Source: Vibrio cincinnatiensis DSM 19608 (GTDB taxonomy: Bacteria; Pseudomonadota; Gammaproteobacteria; Enterobacterales; Vibrionaceae). From it: a stretch of 64,000 bases of DNA. The position numbers were made by a program, and so were the translations under genes. The notes beneath the pieces were generated by a model. It had not been told where the DNA came from, ran no database searches, and worked only from the letters and a program-made list of their open reading frames with translations. Position 1 is the first letter of the stretch. Every line of letters begins with the position of its first letter. The DNA is taken from NCBI RefSeq assembly GCF_900167345.1, contig NZ_FUXB01000004.1:62001-126000 (forward strand). The letters are read 5' to 3'. This document shows positions 9,760-18,847 of this stretch, one piece after another.

Positions 9760-10071
9760 CTTAGTTAAATGATACGCTTTAAAAACGTATGAATCATTGT
9801 GTGAAATCAAAGATCCCACAAATTAGCTCGTTACTTTCGCTAAAACAGATTCGTTAAAAACGTCAAAGAATTTATCCCTATCCATCGTGGTAGGGATAAA
9901 ACTTTCGCCCGACAAGATAAAAGAATAAAATTTAAATAGAAAACAAAGAGATAGAAACAAACATCAAGAATGGCGGTTTTATCAGGTTACATTGTCGTTA
10001 ATTTTATACGTGAAATAAGTAGCTTTAAGTATAGTCTTTTCATCAACGGGGTTTATCCCTACCGATAGAAT
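9760..10071. other. Intergenic region upstream of tfoR with repeated decamers
   Basis: No credible ORF. It contains a long dyad, TTTATCCCTA (9871-9880) and its inverse TAGGGATAAA (9891-9900) around a 10-base spacer with an inner CCA/TGG pairing, and a third copy at 10052-10061 just in front of tfoR. These repeats are candidate binding sites for TfoS, because AraC-type regulators bind repeated half-sites. Confidence 0.45.
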
Positions 10072-10173
10072 TCCAGAGGTGATATGACACTGTCCATATC
10101 ACTCCGGCAGCAAGCGAAGGTGTCATTGACACCCGTGGTATAGTCCCCCCGGCTATGCCACGATCTTTTTTTT
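10072..10173 (+). ncRNA. tfoR: TfoR, chitin-induced small RNA
   Basis: No ORF, but a compact chain of three hairpins. They are GTGATATG/CATATCAC (10079-10102), GGTGTC/GACACC (10119-10133), and a terminator CGTGGTATAG/CTATGCCACG (10134-10162) followed by GATC and eight T. It lies beside tfoS and upstream of feoA, where V. cholerae encodes TfoR, a roughly 102-nt Hfq-dependent RNA that activates translation of tfoX and so natural competence. The 3' end is fixed by the T-run. The 5' end is set from the known length and is uncertain by several bases. The terminator loop contains six consecutive C. Confidence 0.8.
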
Positions 10174-10270
10174 CTATTGTTTTCATCCCTCTCTTCATTC
10201 TGGCCTGAAACCTTACGTTCAATTGACACCATAATAAAAATCCATCGCTATTCAATCTGAGGGAATCGGC

Positions 10271-13200
10271 TCAATGTGAGGAGGATGAAATCTCATCTTC
10301 AGTAAACTGTGATGGAGATAATCCAAAATGCAGCTTAAAGCGCTGACTAAAATAAGAGGGGTCATTAAAGCCACAGAGAAAGGCAACCTGAGAAATTTTC
10401 TCTCCACTCATTAATAAGCGACACGCTTGATCCAAACGATATTCTGTTAAGTACTCTTTAAATGTTTTTCCGGTCGCCTGTTTAAATCGGCGTTGTAGGC
10501 TGCGTTCAGATACGAACATTTGTGAGGCGGCAGTAGAAGTCGTAAAGTCGGGGTCTGCATAATGAGTCGCTATGATTTTCTCCAACTTCGCCAACCAATG
10601 AGATTCGGAAAGATCTGGTGCATAATGAATATCCACAGCAGCATCCGCCGTAGGTTGAACATAAGCAGGCCATTTCAGTTCAATCAAATTACGTTCAGAG
10701 GAAGAAAAATAGTTGAACTCTCCTCCGGTTAAATCAACCGCCTCAGGGAAGGTCAGAGCTCCATCATCATCAAACGTCACCATCTGCCAATCGAATCGCT
10801 CAGTCGATTCTGCACAGTCTGTTATGGTCACCACAACCCACTCTTTCTGTTGCCTCCCTGTAATCGACAACCTCTGATGTGGATGAAGACGCTCTAGCGC
10901 ATCGGAAAAAATAGCGTTAAAAATAGCATCAAGACCCGATTGTTTAAGACAAATATCCGGAAGCCGATCAGGAAAATCGCAGACAACTTTAACCCCAAGC
11001 CGTTCAAATTCAGGCTTCCAACCTTCAAGTACGGTATCCAGTACCAGTTTTAACGGCTGATTAATACCACGAGAAACTTTGCCCTCATTTAACAGGCTGA
11101 TTTGCTTAAACTGTGTCGTAAGCCTCTGAGCTAATGGTAACAGTGCATTACTTTTCTTGGTGATGGCCTCTTCTATCAGTAGCGTTAATAATGACCGACT
11201 CTTGGCTAACCAATGGTCAATCCATAACTGACGAATCTGCATTTGCTTACGTAACTGTTGATTATGGCTAATCAGAATTTTACTTTGTTGCTGGGCTTGA
11301 CGTGTTTTTAATGCCACTTGCTGGCGTAAATCTTCATTAAGACGAATCATCACCCGAGCTCGCCAACGGATAAATAACACCATCAAAATCGTCAAAATAA
11401 GTAAATAGCCTATACATGCCAATAAAGAGAAATACCAAGGTTTCAGAACATGAAATCCCCAAGTAAATCTCTGTGTCGGTTCATTCTGGTTACGTAATGA
11501 CAAGCGATACTCACCAGGGAAAAGGTGATCTAAGGTAAGATGAGGCCCTTCGAACGGCTGCCAATCATCATGATTAATTCGAAATTCAAGACGTTGATTA
11601 CCAGTGAGTGATGCTGAACCAAAATGAAAGCTGATTGCCTTGCCATAATCCACTTCTAGTTTTTGTTGAGAAAGCCCACCAATATGAGTCGGTTGATAAT
11701 CGATACTCACTTGACTCAATACAATAGGAGCGTTCGGAAGGGGGGTATCCGCTATCTCTTCGGCTTGCATATAAATAAGCCCGTGTGCAGAGGAAAAAAG
11801 CAGAGTTTCTTGGCCTCGCCCTCCACTGGCAGCACAAATCCCCGTTTCTAATTCATTATTGATTAGCCCATAAGGGGCACCAATCTGTTTCTGAATTGAG
11901 CCATCAAAGTGATAAAGCGTGATCCCTTGGGATGATGACAGCCACAGCCCTTGAGAGGTCAGTAATAAACACTTCAAACGAAGGTTATCTTCTACCAGAG
12001 GAAGGGCGATTGCCGGATGATTAAGAGAATGGAAACGAAAAAGACCAAATTCACTCAGAAACCAAAGCGTACCATTCGTTGCTTCAACCACTTGTAGGCT
12101 GCTACCATAAGGAGCACTCTCTTTGTAGTAGGTGATTTGATCGTTATCTAATCGATAAACCCCTTGTTCCGTACCAATCAGCAACCCATATTTTTGACTA
12201 GCATGCAACCAAGTGATGGTGAGTGGTGAATGGTGAAAGAACTGCCACTCTTGGCTAAAATCGACATAATGATTTCTCTGTGTCTGATAAGCCCAAAGCT
12301 GGTCACCAGAAGCTCCCCATAACGTACCTTGTTGATCTGCCGTTAAAAACTCAGTCTTATTATGGGGTAACCGACTGGGGATCGGGGACAAAGGTAACGG
12401 TGAGTTAGAAAGCTCATGGCGAACCACCCCATGATCTGTCGCAATCCAAAGTTGTTGGCCTATTTGCTGGACATCATTCACTTCCCCTTGATAGATCAGT
12501 GTTTTCATTTTGTCATTTTGCATATCCAACAAAAAAAGCCCTGTATGGGTAAGCATTAAATAGTGACTTGAACCCAGCAGAGGTTGTAATTTTTTAACGC
12601 TAGACACGATGCCATCTTGAGCGGCGTTATCGGTAAAATGACGAGTTAGCTTTTGACTAAAAAGTGAGAAATATCGAATACCTTTATTGGTTGCTATCCA
12701 GATACCACCACGTTGATCGTTAACAAGAGCATAAATTTTCCCACCTGGTAACCCATATTCAGTGGGCTTTATGCCAGAAAACTCCGTGATGTCATCTTGG
12801 CTTAATGAATAAATCAATAGCCCATTGTCGGTCCCTATCCAGTAAGCTTCCTCCGTTTCAATCATGCTAAAAACGGTAGAGTTTCCGATTTTTTTCACCA
12901 CTTGATCAGGGTGTTCAATATCAATAACCAAAGCACCGTGGTGAGTTCCCACCAATAGATGGTTTCTTAGTGAAGAAAGAAATAAGCTTTCTATCGCATT
13001 CTTCCCTGATTGAGTAATGTGGGTAAATTGATTCTGTTTGGATAAATAGGTTCCAACGTTTGTCGCTAAAACCCATTTATTTCGAACATTCACCGCATCA
13101 TTAATGATGATGTTACTGGCTTGATTGAGTTGGTAAAGTTTACTTAAAGAAAGGGTTCGTAATTCGCCATCTTCGAGATGATAAGAATAGAAAAAACGAT

Positions 13201-13639
13201 TATCGGTTAACCAAAGGTAACCATTGGATGCACCAATATTTTTAATCACGACGCCGGGCGTTAAACTCAGAATCAGATCCGGTTCTCCTCCCGGATAAGT
13301 GCGATAAAGTTCGTTGTCAATAAAGGTCCAAAATGCCCCTTGCTGATAGACTAATTCCTGATAAGGTTTTGGTAAGACAGACCCTCGCCTTGGCAAAATG
13401 GTTTGCCCATCAAAGAAGACCACCTTGCCATGAATATCATGGATCCAAATCCCGCCTTCATCTCCTAAAAAAAGCTGTTTGGCGACAAACACTTTGCCCT
13501 GTAAAAAGGCCGGTAAAGGATAAAATATCGACGATGTCTGATCTAATGTTTGTGCTGATAGAGGTGAAACTCCAACCATCAAGAAGATAGCGAATAATAT
13601 ACGATACAAAATATTTCCTTTACCCGATAGAAAAAACAC
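10271..13639 (-). CDS. tfoS: TfoS, membrane-bound chitin-responsive AraC-family activator
   Basis: Protein of 1122 residues. A signal peptide (about 1-30, ending SPLSAQ) is followed by a long periplasmic beta-propeller-like region with repeated GxxWI/L units, a Y_Y_Y-like domain (about 660-725) and one transmembrane helix (about 733-757). Next come a coiled coil and a kinase-like region (about 800-990) with no visible phospho-accepting His and no clear N/G boxes. The protein ends in a two-helix AraC DNA-binding domain (about 1016-1115). This matches V. cholerae TfoS, which senses chitin oligosaccharides and activates tfoR. GTG start with AAGGGG six bases upstream. It is adjacent to its expected target tfoR, which is on the opposite strand and convergent with it. 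Confidence 0.9.
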   Translation of the reverse strand: MFFLSGKGNILYRILFAIFLMVGVSPLSAQTLDQTSSIFYPLPAFLQGKVFVAKQLFLGDEGGIWIHDIHGKVVFFDGQTILPRRGSVLPKPYQELVYQQGAFWTFIDNELYRTYPGGEPDLILSLTPGVVIKNIGASNGYLWLTDNRFFYSYHLEDGELRTLSLSKLYQLNQASNIIINDAVNVRNKWVLATNVGTYLSKQNQFTHITQSGKNAIESLFLSSLRNHLLVGTHHGALVIDIEHPDQVVKKIGNSTVFSMIETEEAYWIGTDNGLLIYSLSQDDITEFSGIKPTEYGLPGGKIYALVNDQRGGIWIATNKGIRYFSLFSQKLTRHFTDNAAQDGIVSSVKKLQPLLGSSHYLMLTHTGLFLLDMQNDKMKTLIYQGEVNDVQQIGQQLWIATDHGVVRHELSNSPLPLSPIPSRLPHNKTEFLTADQQGTLWGASGDQLWAYQTQRNHYVDFSQEWQFFHHSPLTITWLHASQKYGLLIGTEQGVYRLDNDQITYYKESAPYGSSLQVVEATNGTLWFLSEFGLFRFHSLNHPAIALPLVEDNLRLKCLLLTSQGLWLSSSQGITLYHFDGSIQKQIGAPYGLINNELETGICAASGGRGQETLLFSSAHGLIYMQAEEIADTPLPNAPIVLSQVSIDYQPTHIGGLSQQKLEVDYGKAISFHFGSASLTGNQRLEFRINHDDWQPFEGPHLTLDHLFPGEYRLSLRNQNEPTQRFTWGFHVLKPWYFSLLACIGYLLILTILMVLFIRWRARVMIRLNEDLRQQVALKTRQAQQQSKILISHNQQLRKQMQIRQLWIDHWLAKSRSLLTLLIEEAITKKSNALLPLAQRLTTQFKQISLLNEGKVSRGINQPLKLVLDTVLEGWKPEFERLGVKVVCDFPDRLPDICLKQSGLDAIFNAIFSDALERLHPHQRLSITGRQQKEWVVVTITDCAESTERFDWQMVTFDDDGALTFPEAVDLTGGEFNYFSSSERNLIELKWPAYVQPTADAAVDIHYAPDLSESHWLAKLEKIIATHYADPDFTTSTAASQMFVSERSLQRRFKQATGKTFKEYLTEYRLDQACRLLMSGEKISQVAFLCGFNDPSYFSQRFKLHFGLSPSQFTEDEISSSSH

Positions 13640-14066
13640 CCTAATCCCCTTACCTCGATGAGTGACAGAAAGCCAGTTATTTTCTATAGCGAATTAAATC
13701 ATACTCGGGATGAAGTAAACCATCGAGTCTTGATTCCAATGAATCGTATTATCGTTCATGTCTTAGGGTGAATAGAGTGGCGGATGAGCAACTGTAGAGT
13801 ATTTTATCGAAAAGAACTCAATTAGATAGAAATGATGAAGGAATATGTGATGCGGTTTATAGAGGTTTAATTGATAGAGTATCCAATAGGTCAACACGAC
13901 CAAAGTATAAACTCGACATTCAGCCATTAGAATAATGGACAACAGATACGATTCTCATTTGAAACAATCGTATCCGGATGAGTACATCAGAACACGATTG
14001 TTATTATTTCTGTTTAGAATCAGATCCGGCTATCTTCAGACTGGGCCATTTAATGACCTCGTTCAG
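13640..14066. other. Intergenic region between tfoS and znuA
   Basis: About 427 bases holding the tfoS promoter and the 3' region of znuA. No credible ORF. The clearest structure is a perfect 9-bp inverted repeat GATACGATT / AATCGTATC (13945-13974) with a 12-base loop and no T-run. It could be a regulator site or a weak transcript-end structure for znuA. Confidence 0.4.
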
Positions 14067-14948
14067 TCACTGAGATAAACAAGCGTAAAAGCTCTCTGCT
14101 AACTGATCAAGAAAAGTAAAATAGCTCCCCGTTTGTACTGGGATAGAGGAACCTAATGGGTCTAAAACACCAATATGAGCTTGGCTACCTCGTACCACCG
14201 TTTCAATCACAGCGGGTTGAAATTGCGGCTCTGAAAAAACACACTTGGCTTGGTTATTCGCTAAATCTCGGCGGATACTAATCAGTGTTTTGGCTCCCGG
14301 TTTCCGTTCTGGGCTTACGGTAAAGTGCCCGATATTATTAAGCCCATACCGTTCTTCAAAATAAGCATAAGCATCATGGAACACATAGTAAGGCTTAGTT
14401 TTTATCGAGGCCAGTTTTTGGGTAATCTTGCTATCTGTCGTCTCTAATTTTGCTAAAAATTGGACTAAATTCGCTTGGTAAAGCTTACTATGCTTTGGGT
14501 CAGTATCAATCAATCGCTGTACAATTGCTTGCGCGACGGTTTTGACTTGTTCAATTCCAAGCCAGAAATGAGGGTCATGAGTACCATGATCGTGACCATC
14601 ATGAGCATGAGAATGGTCATCTCCATATGAACGCAAAGCTAAATTGGGAATAGCACTCAAGGTCAATACATTGCTGTGTTGACTTAATGATTTAGCTAGA
14701 AAAGGTTCGAGATCAGGCCCAAACCAAATCACGAGGTCAGCCTGACGAATCCGCTTTACATCTGACGGACGAAGCGCATAATCGTGCGGCGAAGCATTCG
14801 CAGCAACAAGAACATCAGGTGTGCTTACTTGAGCTGTCAGTTCATAAGTGATCATCTGAATGGGTTTTATACTGGTCAAAATATCGCTGGCCAACACCAT
14901 TGAAGGTAATGTGGTTAGCATAGCGATCAGTGTCAATCTCGATAGCAT
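14067..14948 (-). CDS. znuA: Zinc ABC transporter, periplasmic binding protein ZnuA
   Basis: Protein of 293 residues with an N-terminal signal peptide (cleavage near VLAS). The zinc-binding solute-binding fold shows conserved His in ASPHDY and HDAYAYF, and a short His/Asp-rich loop (DDHSHAHDGHDHGTHDPHFW) near residues 110-130, as in E. coli ZnuA. It captures Zn2+ in the periplasm and delivers it to ZnuB. Divergent from znuCB around a shared Zur box. Confidence 0.96.
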   Translation of the reverse strand: MLSRLTLIAMLTTLPSMVLASDILTSIKPIQMITYELTAQVSTPDVLVAANASPHDYALRPSDVKRIRQADLVIWFGPDLEPFLAKSLSQHSNVLTLSAIPNLALRSYGDDHSHAHDGHDHGTHDPHFWLGIEQVKTVAQAIVQRLIDTDPKHSKLYQANLVQFLAKLETTDSKITQKLASIKTKPYYVFHDAYAYFEERYGLNNIGHFTVSPERKPGAKTLISIRRDLANNQAKCVFSEPQFQPAVIETVVRGSQAHIGVLDPLGSSIPVQTGSYFTFLDQLAESFYACLSQ

Positions 14949-14982
14949 GATATAATTTCCTGCTGGTAGCGTTCGTAGATTC

Positions 14983-15005
14983 GAAATGTTACATTATAAC
15001 ATCAC
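14983..15005. promoter_or_regulatory. Zur box in the znuA-znuC divergent promoter
   Basis: A near-palindrome with core TGTTACATTATAACA, close to the proteobacterial Zur consensus (TGTTATA-x-TATAACA). It lies 35 bases from the znuA start and 24 from the znuC start, so one site can control both directions. The regulator gene zur is not in this window. Confidence 0.85.
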
Positions 15006-15028
15006 TTAATTGCAAATGAGTTTCTTTC

Positions 15029-15814
15029 ATGTCAACGCTAATTGAATTGCATGACATCTGTGTTGATTTCAATCAGCGCCGAGTTTTAGACAAGGTCAAT
15101 CTGTCGCTCTCTCGCGGCAAAATCACAACATTAATCGGCCCTAATGGGGCAGGAAAATCCACGTTAGTCCGGGTATTACTCGGGCTACATCCGCAAGATT
15201 CCGGTTCCATCTCCCGAGGGGAGAATATCAAAATTGGGTATGTCCCCCAAAAACTCAAACTCAATGATACGCTGCCATTAACAGTTAATCGCTTTCTTCG
15301 CCTTGCAGGTAAGTACAGTCCGCAAGAGATCAATGAATCACTACTCTTAGTCGGCGCTGAACACCTTAATCACAGTGATATGCATAAATTATCGGGTGGT
15401 GAAAATCAACGGGTGCTTCTTGCACGCGCACTACTACAACGCCCCGATGTTTTAGTATTAGATGAACCAGCCCAAGGGGTCGATGTACAAGGGCAAATCG
15501 ACCTTTATGATCTGATTGATGCGATTCGTCTTCGTTTTCATTGTGCCGTATTTATGGTTTCCCATGACTTACACTTAGTGATGGCAAAAACGGATGAAGT
15601 CATCTGTTTGCATCACCATATTTGTTGCTCAGGCTCTCCTGCTGATATTTCTCAGCATCCCAGCTATTTGGCATTATTTGGTCATCGCAGCCGAGAGACT
15701 CTGGCTTTCTATCAGCATAATCACCAACACCATCACGATTTAGCGGGTCAACCTGTTAAAGGAGATGCTCAAATTTGTTCTCACCATTCACACGGTCACC
15801 ATCACCATGATTGA
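15029..15814 (+). CDS. znuC: Zinc ABC transporter ATPase ZnuC
   Basis: ABC ATPase of 261 residues with Walker [10 protein letters not shown], signature LSGGENQR, Walker B VLVLDEP and the switch His in VSHD. It energises ZnuB. The C-terminal tail is strikingly His-rich (about 14 His in the last 45 residues), suggesting that zinc can be sensed or buffered on the cytoplasmic side; other proteobacterial ZnuC proteins also have His-containing tails. The last eight bases overlap the start of znuB, indicating translational coupling. Confidence 0.96.
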   Translation: MSTLIELHDICVDFNQRRVLDKVNLSLSRGKITTLIGPNGAGKSTLVRVLLGLHPQDSGSISRGENIKIGYVPQKLKLNDTLPLTVNRFLRLAGKYSPQEINESLLLVGAEHLNHSDMHKLSGGENQRVLLARALLQRPDVLVLDEPAQGVDVQGQIDLYDLIDAIRLRFHCAVFMVSHDLHLVMAKTDEVICLHHHICCSGSPADISQHPSYLALFGHRSRETLAFYQHNHQHHHDLAGQPVKGDAQICSHHSHGHHHHD

Positions 15815-16589
15815 GTTTTTATTGCCTTCTATTGCTGCCGGAATCGGAATCGCTATTATTGCAGGGCCTTTGGGCTCTTTTGTTGTTTGGCGTCGAATGG
15901 CTTATTTTGGCGATACTCTCGCACATGCCTCCTTACTTGGTCTTGCTCTTGGTTTTTTGCTCGACATTAATCTCTACTTTGCCTTACTCATCTGCTGCTT
16001 GGGGCTTGCTATTATTTTAGTCACCATGCAAAGACAAAAACTGATTGCGACCGATACATTACTCGGCATTTTAGCTCACAGTTCTCTATCACTTGGCCTG
16101 ATTGCGGTCAGTTTTCTCGATAATGTACGAATTGATCTCATGAGCTACTTATTTGGTGATCTCCTCGCAGTTAGCCCTATGGATCTCTGGTTTATCTGGA
16201 GTGGTGTCATTGCGGTAAGTGGATTGGTTTATCTCTTTTGGCGACCTTTGCTGTCCAGCAGTGTCAATGAAGAGTTGGCAAGTGTTGAAGGGGTCAACAT
16301 TGAGTTAATGCGCTTGATCCTAATGTTGTTGATTGGCGTGGTTATTGCAGTTGGCATGAAGTTTGTGGGTGCGTTAATCATGACATCTTTGATGATCATT
16401 CCCGCAGCAACATCCAGACGTGTCGCCAAAACACCAGAGCAGATGGCACTGATTGCCTCTTCAATTGGCATTATTTGTGTACTGACAGGGCTTTCTTTTT
16501 CTTGGCAATTTGATACCCCGGCAGGCCCTTCTGTTGTCGTCAGTGCAACGATGATGTTTATGCTAAGCCAATGGATTAAACAACGTTAA
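15807..16589 (+). CDS. znuB: Zinc ABC transporter permease ZnuB
   Basis: Polytopic inner-membrane protein of 260 residues (E. coli ZnuB has 261). It contains the conserved [20 protein letters not shown] segment near the N-terminus and about eight hydrophobic segments. The ATG at 15807 begins MIEFLLPS, aligning with E. coli MIELLFPG; the upstream in-frame start at 15765 lies deep in znuC and is rejected. With ZnuC and ZnuA it imports Zn2+. Confidence 0.95.
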   Translation: MIEFLLPSIAAGIGIAIIAGPLGSFVVWRRMAYFGDTLAHASLLGLALGFLLDINLYFALLICCLGLAIILVTMQRQKLIATDTLLGILAHSSLSLGLIAVSFLDNVRIDLMSYLFGDLLAVSPMDLWFIWSGVIAVSGLVYLFWRPLLSSSVNEELASVEGVNIELMRLILMLLIGVVIAVGMKFVGALIMTSLMIIPAATSRRVAKTPEQMALIASSIGIICVLTGLSFSWQFDTPAGPSVVVSATMMFMLSQWIKQR

Positions 16590-16595
16590 CACATG

Positions 16596-16628
16596 AAAAA
16601 GAGCCACCGATATCTGGTGGCTCTTTTT
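16596..16628. terminator. Bidirectional terminator between znuB and sucD
   Basis: Perfect stem AAAAAGAGCCACC / GGTGGCTCTTTTT with a 7-base loop between two convergent genes; T-runs on both strands. Confidence 0.9.
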
Positions 16629-16646
16629 ATCCATCACGATAAAGAC

Positions 16647-17519
16647 TTACCAGCCTGTCACTTCACGTAAGGCTTGACCTATATCAGCTAGGCTTTTCAC
16701 AGTTTTTACTCCGGCGGATTCTAGCGCTGCAAATTTTTCATCTGCCGTGCCTTTCCCACCAGAAATAATCGCTCCCGCGTGCCCCATTCGTTTACCCGGA
16801 GGCGCGGTTACACCTGCAATATATGAAACAACTGGCTTAGTCACATTCTCTTTAATGAAGGCAGCTGCTTCTTCTTCAGCGGTTCCACCAATTTCACCAA
16901 TCATCACAATAGCTTCGGTTTCAGGATCTTCTTGGAACAGTTTTAAAATATCAATAAAGTTCGAACCTGGGATAGGGTCGCCGCCAATCCCCACACAGCT
17001 AGACTGACCAAAACCTTCATCCGTGGTTTGTTTCACCGCTTCGTATGTAAGGGTTCCAGAACGAGATACGATACCGACCTTACCTTTCTTATGAATGTGA
17101 CCAGGCATAATGCCGATTTTACACTCATCCGGAGTAATCACTCCCGGACAGTTTGGACCAATCATGCGTACACCCGTTTCTTCCAACTTCACTTTTACGT
17201 CGATCATGTCAGTGGTTGGAATGCCCTCAGTAATGGTGACAATAAGCTGGATGCCAGCATCAATCGCTTCTAAAATCGCATCTTTACAAAATGGCGCAGG
17301 TACATAAATAACCGATGCTGTCGCCCCTGTCGCTTCGACGGCTTCACGAACGGTATTAAAGACGGGTAAACCTAGATGGGTCGTTCCACCTTTACCGGGA
17401 GATACGCCCCCCACCATCTGAGTGCCATAAGCGATAGATTGTTCAGAGTGGAAAGTTCCTTGACCACCAGTAAAGCCCTGACAAATAACTTTGGTGTCTT
17501 TGTTAATTAATACTGACAT
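16647..17519 (-). CDS. sucD: Succinyl-CoA synthetase alpha subunit
   Basis: Protein of 290 residues. An N-terminal CoA-binding Rossmann domain (GFTGGQGT near residue 16) is followed by the ligase domain, with the phospho-His in the [10 protein letters not shown] motif around residue 247. With SucC it interconverts succinyl-CoA plus ADP/Pi and succinate plus CoA plus ATP. Two bases downstream of sucC; last gene of sdhCDAB-sucABCD. Confidence 0.98.
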   Translation of the reverse strand: MSVLINKDTKVICQGFTGGQGTFHSEQSIAYGTQMVGGVSPGKGGTTHLGLPVFNTVREAVEATGATASVIYVPAPFCKDAILEAIDAGIQLIVTITEGIPTTDMIDVKVKLEETGVRMIGPNCPGVITPDECKIGIMPGHIHKKGKVGIVSRSGTLTYEAVKQTTDEGFGQSSCVGIGGDPIPGSNFIDILKLFQEDPETEAIVMIGEIGGTAEEEAAAFIKENVTKPVVSYIAGVTAPPGKRMGHAGAIISGGKGTADEKFAALESAGVKTVKSLADIGQALREVTGW

Positions 17520-17521
17520 TA

Positions 17522-18688
17522 TTATTTGCCCTCCGCAGCAGCAACCACTTTCTTCGCTGCGTCTGTCAACGACTCAGCGGCAATGATATCTAAACCCGAT
17601 TTCGCTAACACTTCACGGCCAAGTTCCGCATTGGTTCCTTCTAGGCGAACCACCACTGGGACTTCCACACCGACTTCTTTTACAGCACCGATGATCCCTT
17701 CCGCAATCATGTCACAACGCACGATTCCGCCGAAAATATTAACCAGAACCGCTTTTACATTATCGTCAGATAAGATAATTTTAAATGCTTCAGCAACACG
17801 TTCTTTCGTCGCACCACCACCCACATCTAAGAAGTTGGCAGGCTTGCCACCATGTAGATTGACAATATCCATAGTACCCATAGCAAGACCGGCACCATTA
17901 ACCATGCAACCCACATTACCATCAAGGGCAACATAGTTAAGCTCCCATTGCGCTGCATGGGCTTCACGCGCATCTTCCTGAGAAGGGTCATGCATCTCAC
18001 GTAATTTAGGTTGGCGATACAAAGCGTTTGAATCGATATTAATTTTACCGTCTAAACACAGTAGGTTACCTTCTGCTGTCACCACAAGCGGGTTAATTTC
18101 TAAGAGAGCAAGATCATACTGCGTAAACATCTGCCCTAATCCCATGAAGATTTTCACAAACTGTTTAATTTGATCGCCGTTTAAACCAAGTTTAAATGCG
18201 AGTTCTCGGCCTTGATAAGCCTGAGGTCCAACAAGGGGATCAATCGCAGCTTTGTGGATAAGCTCTGGTGTTTCTTCTGCTACTTTCTCAATTTCTACGC
18301 CACCTTCAGTCGAAGCCATAAAAACGATTCGACGGGTGGCACGGTCAACTACGGCTCCCAGATAGAGCTCATTGGCAATGTTGGACGCTTCTTCAACCAA
18401 GATTTTTGACACTGGTTGTCCATTCGCATCCGTCTGGTAAGTAACTAGGTTTTTCCCTAACCACTTTTGAGCAAATTCTTTAATACTATCTTTACTTTCA
18501 TGCAGTTCTACACCACCCGCTTTACCGCGACCACCAGCATGAACCTGGCATTTCACGACTTTCTTAACGGTGCTAATACGCCCAGCAGCTTCAAAAGCTT
18601 CCTGTGGAGTATCGCAAGCATAACCTTCTGGGACAGGCAAACCGAATTCTGCAAACAGCTGTTTGGCTTGATATTCATGCAAATTCAT
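17522..18688 (-). CDS. sucC: Succinyl-CoA synthetase beta subunit
   Basis: Protein of 388 residues, the same length as E. coli SucC. It starts [12 protein letters not shown] and has the ATP-grasp domain ([15 protein letters not shown]) and the C-terminal domain with [10 protein letters not shown]. It binds nucleotide and closes the active site with SucD. A gap of 159 bases separates it from sucB, longer than elsewhere in the cluster, and this gap holds a GC-rich hairpin that may change relative expression. Confidence 0.98.
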   Translation of the reverse strand: MNLHEYQAKQLFAEFGLPVPEGYACDTPQEAFEAAGRISTVKKVVKCQVHAGGRGKAGGVELHESKDSIKEFAQKWLGKNLVTYQTDANGQPVSKILVEEASNIANELYLGAVVDRATRRIVFMASTEGGVEIEKVAEETPELIHKAAIDPLVGPQAYQGRELAFKLGLNGDQIKQFVKIFMGLGQMFTQYDLALLEINPLVVTAEGNLLCLDGKINIDSNALYRQPKLREMHDPSQEDAREAHAAQWELNYVALDGNVGCMVNGAGLAMGTMDIVNLHGGKPANFLDVGGGATKERVAEAFKIILSDDNVKAVLVNIFGGIVRCDMIAEGIIGAVKEVGVEVPVVVRLEGTNAELGREVLAKSGLDIIAAESLTDAAKKVVAAAEGK

Positions 18689-18792
18689 TATGTTATTCCA
18701 TTTGTATATTTTTATTCCATATAGCCTAATACTTTGTTGGGCTGTACGTCTGTAGGGATACTCTCAATGAGTAGCTAATGGCTGATAAATTA

Positions 18793-18817
18793 GGCCGGAT
18801 GTTGAGCAGATCCGGCC
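18793..18817 (-). terminator. Intercistronic hairpin between sucB and sucC
   Basis: GGCCGGAT / ATCCGGCC with a 9-base loop. There is no proper T-run in the direction of transcription, so it is more likely an mRNA-stability or processing element, or a weak attenuator, than a full terminator. Confidence 0.5.
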
Positions 18818-18847
18818 CCGTACTTAAACGTTCATCACGTCTAAATT

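Noticed and set aside
10043..10255. 70-residue ORF on the minus strand
   Set aside because: It lies antisense to the tfoR hairpins, has no domain or ribosome binding site, and its reading frame is explained by the palindromic RNA gene.
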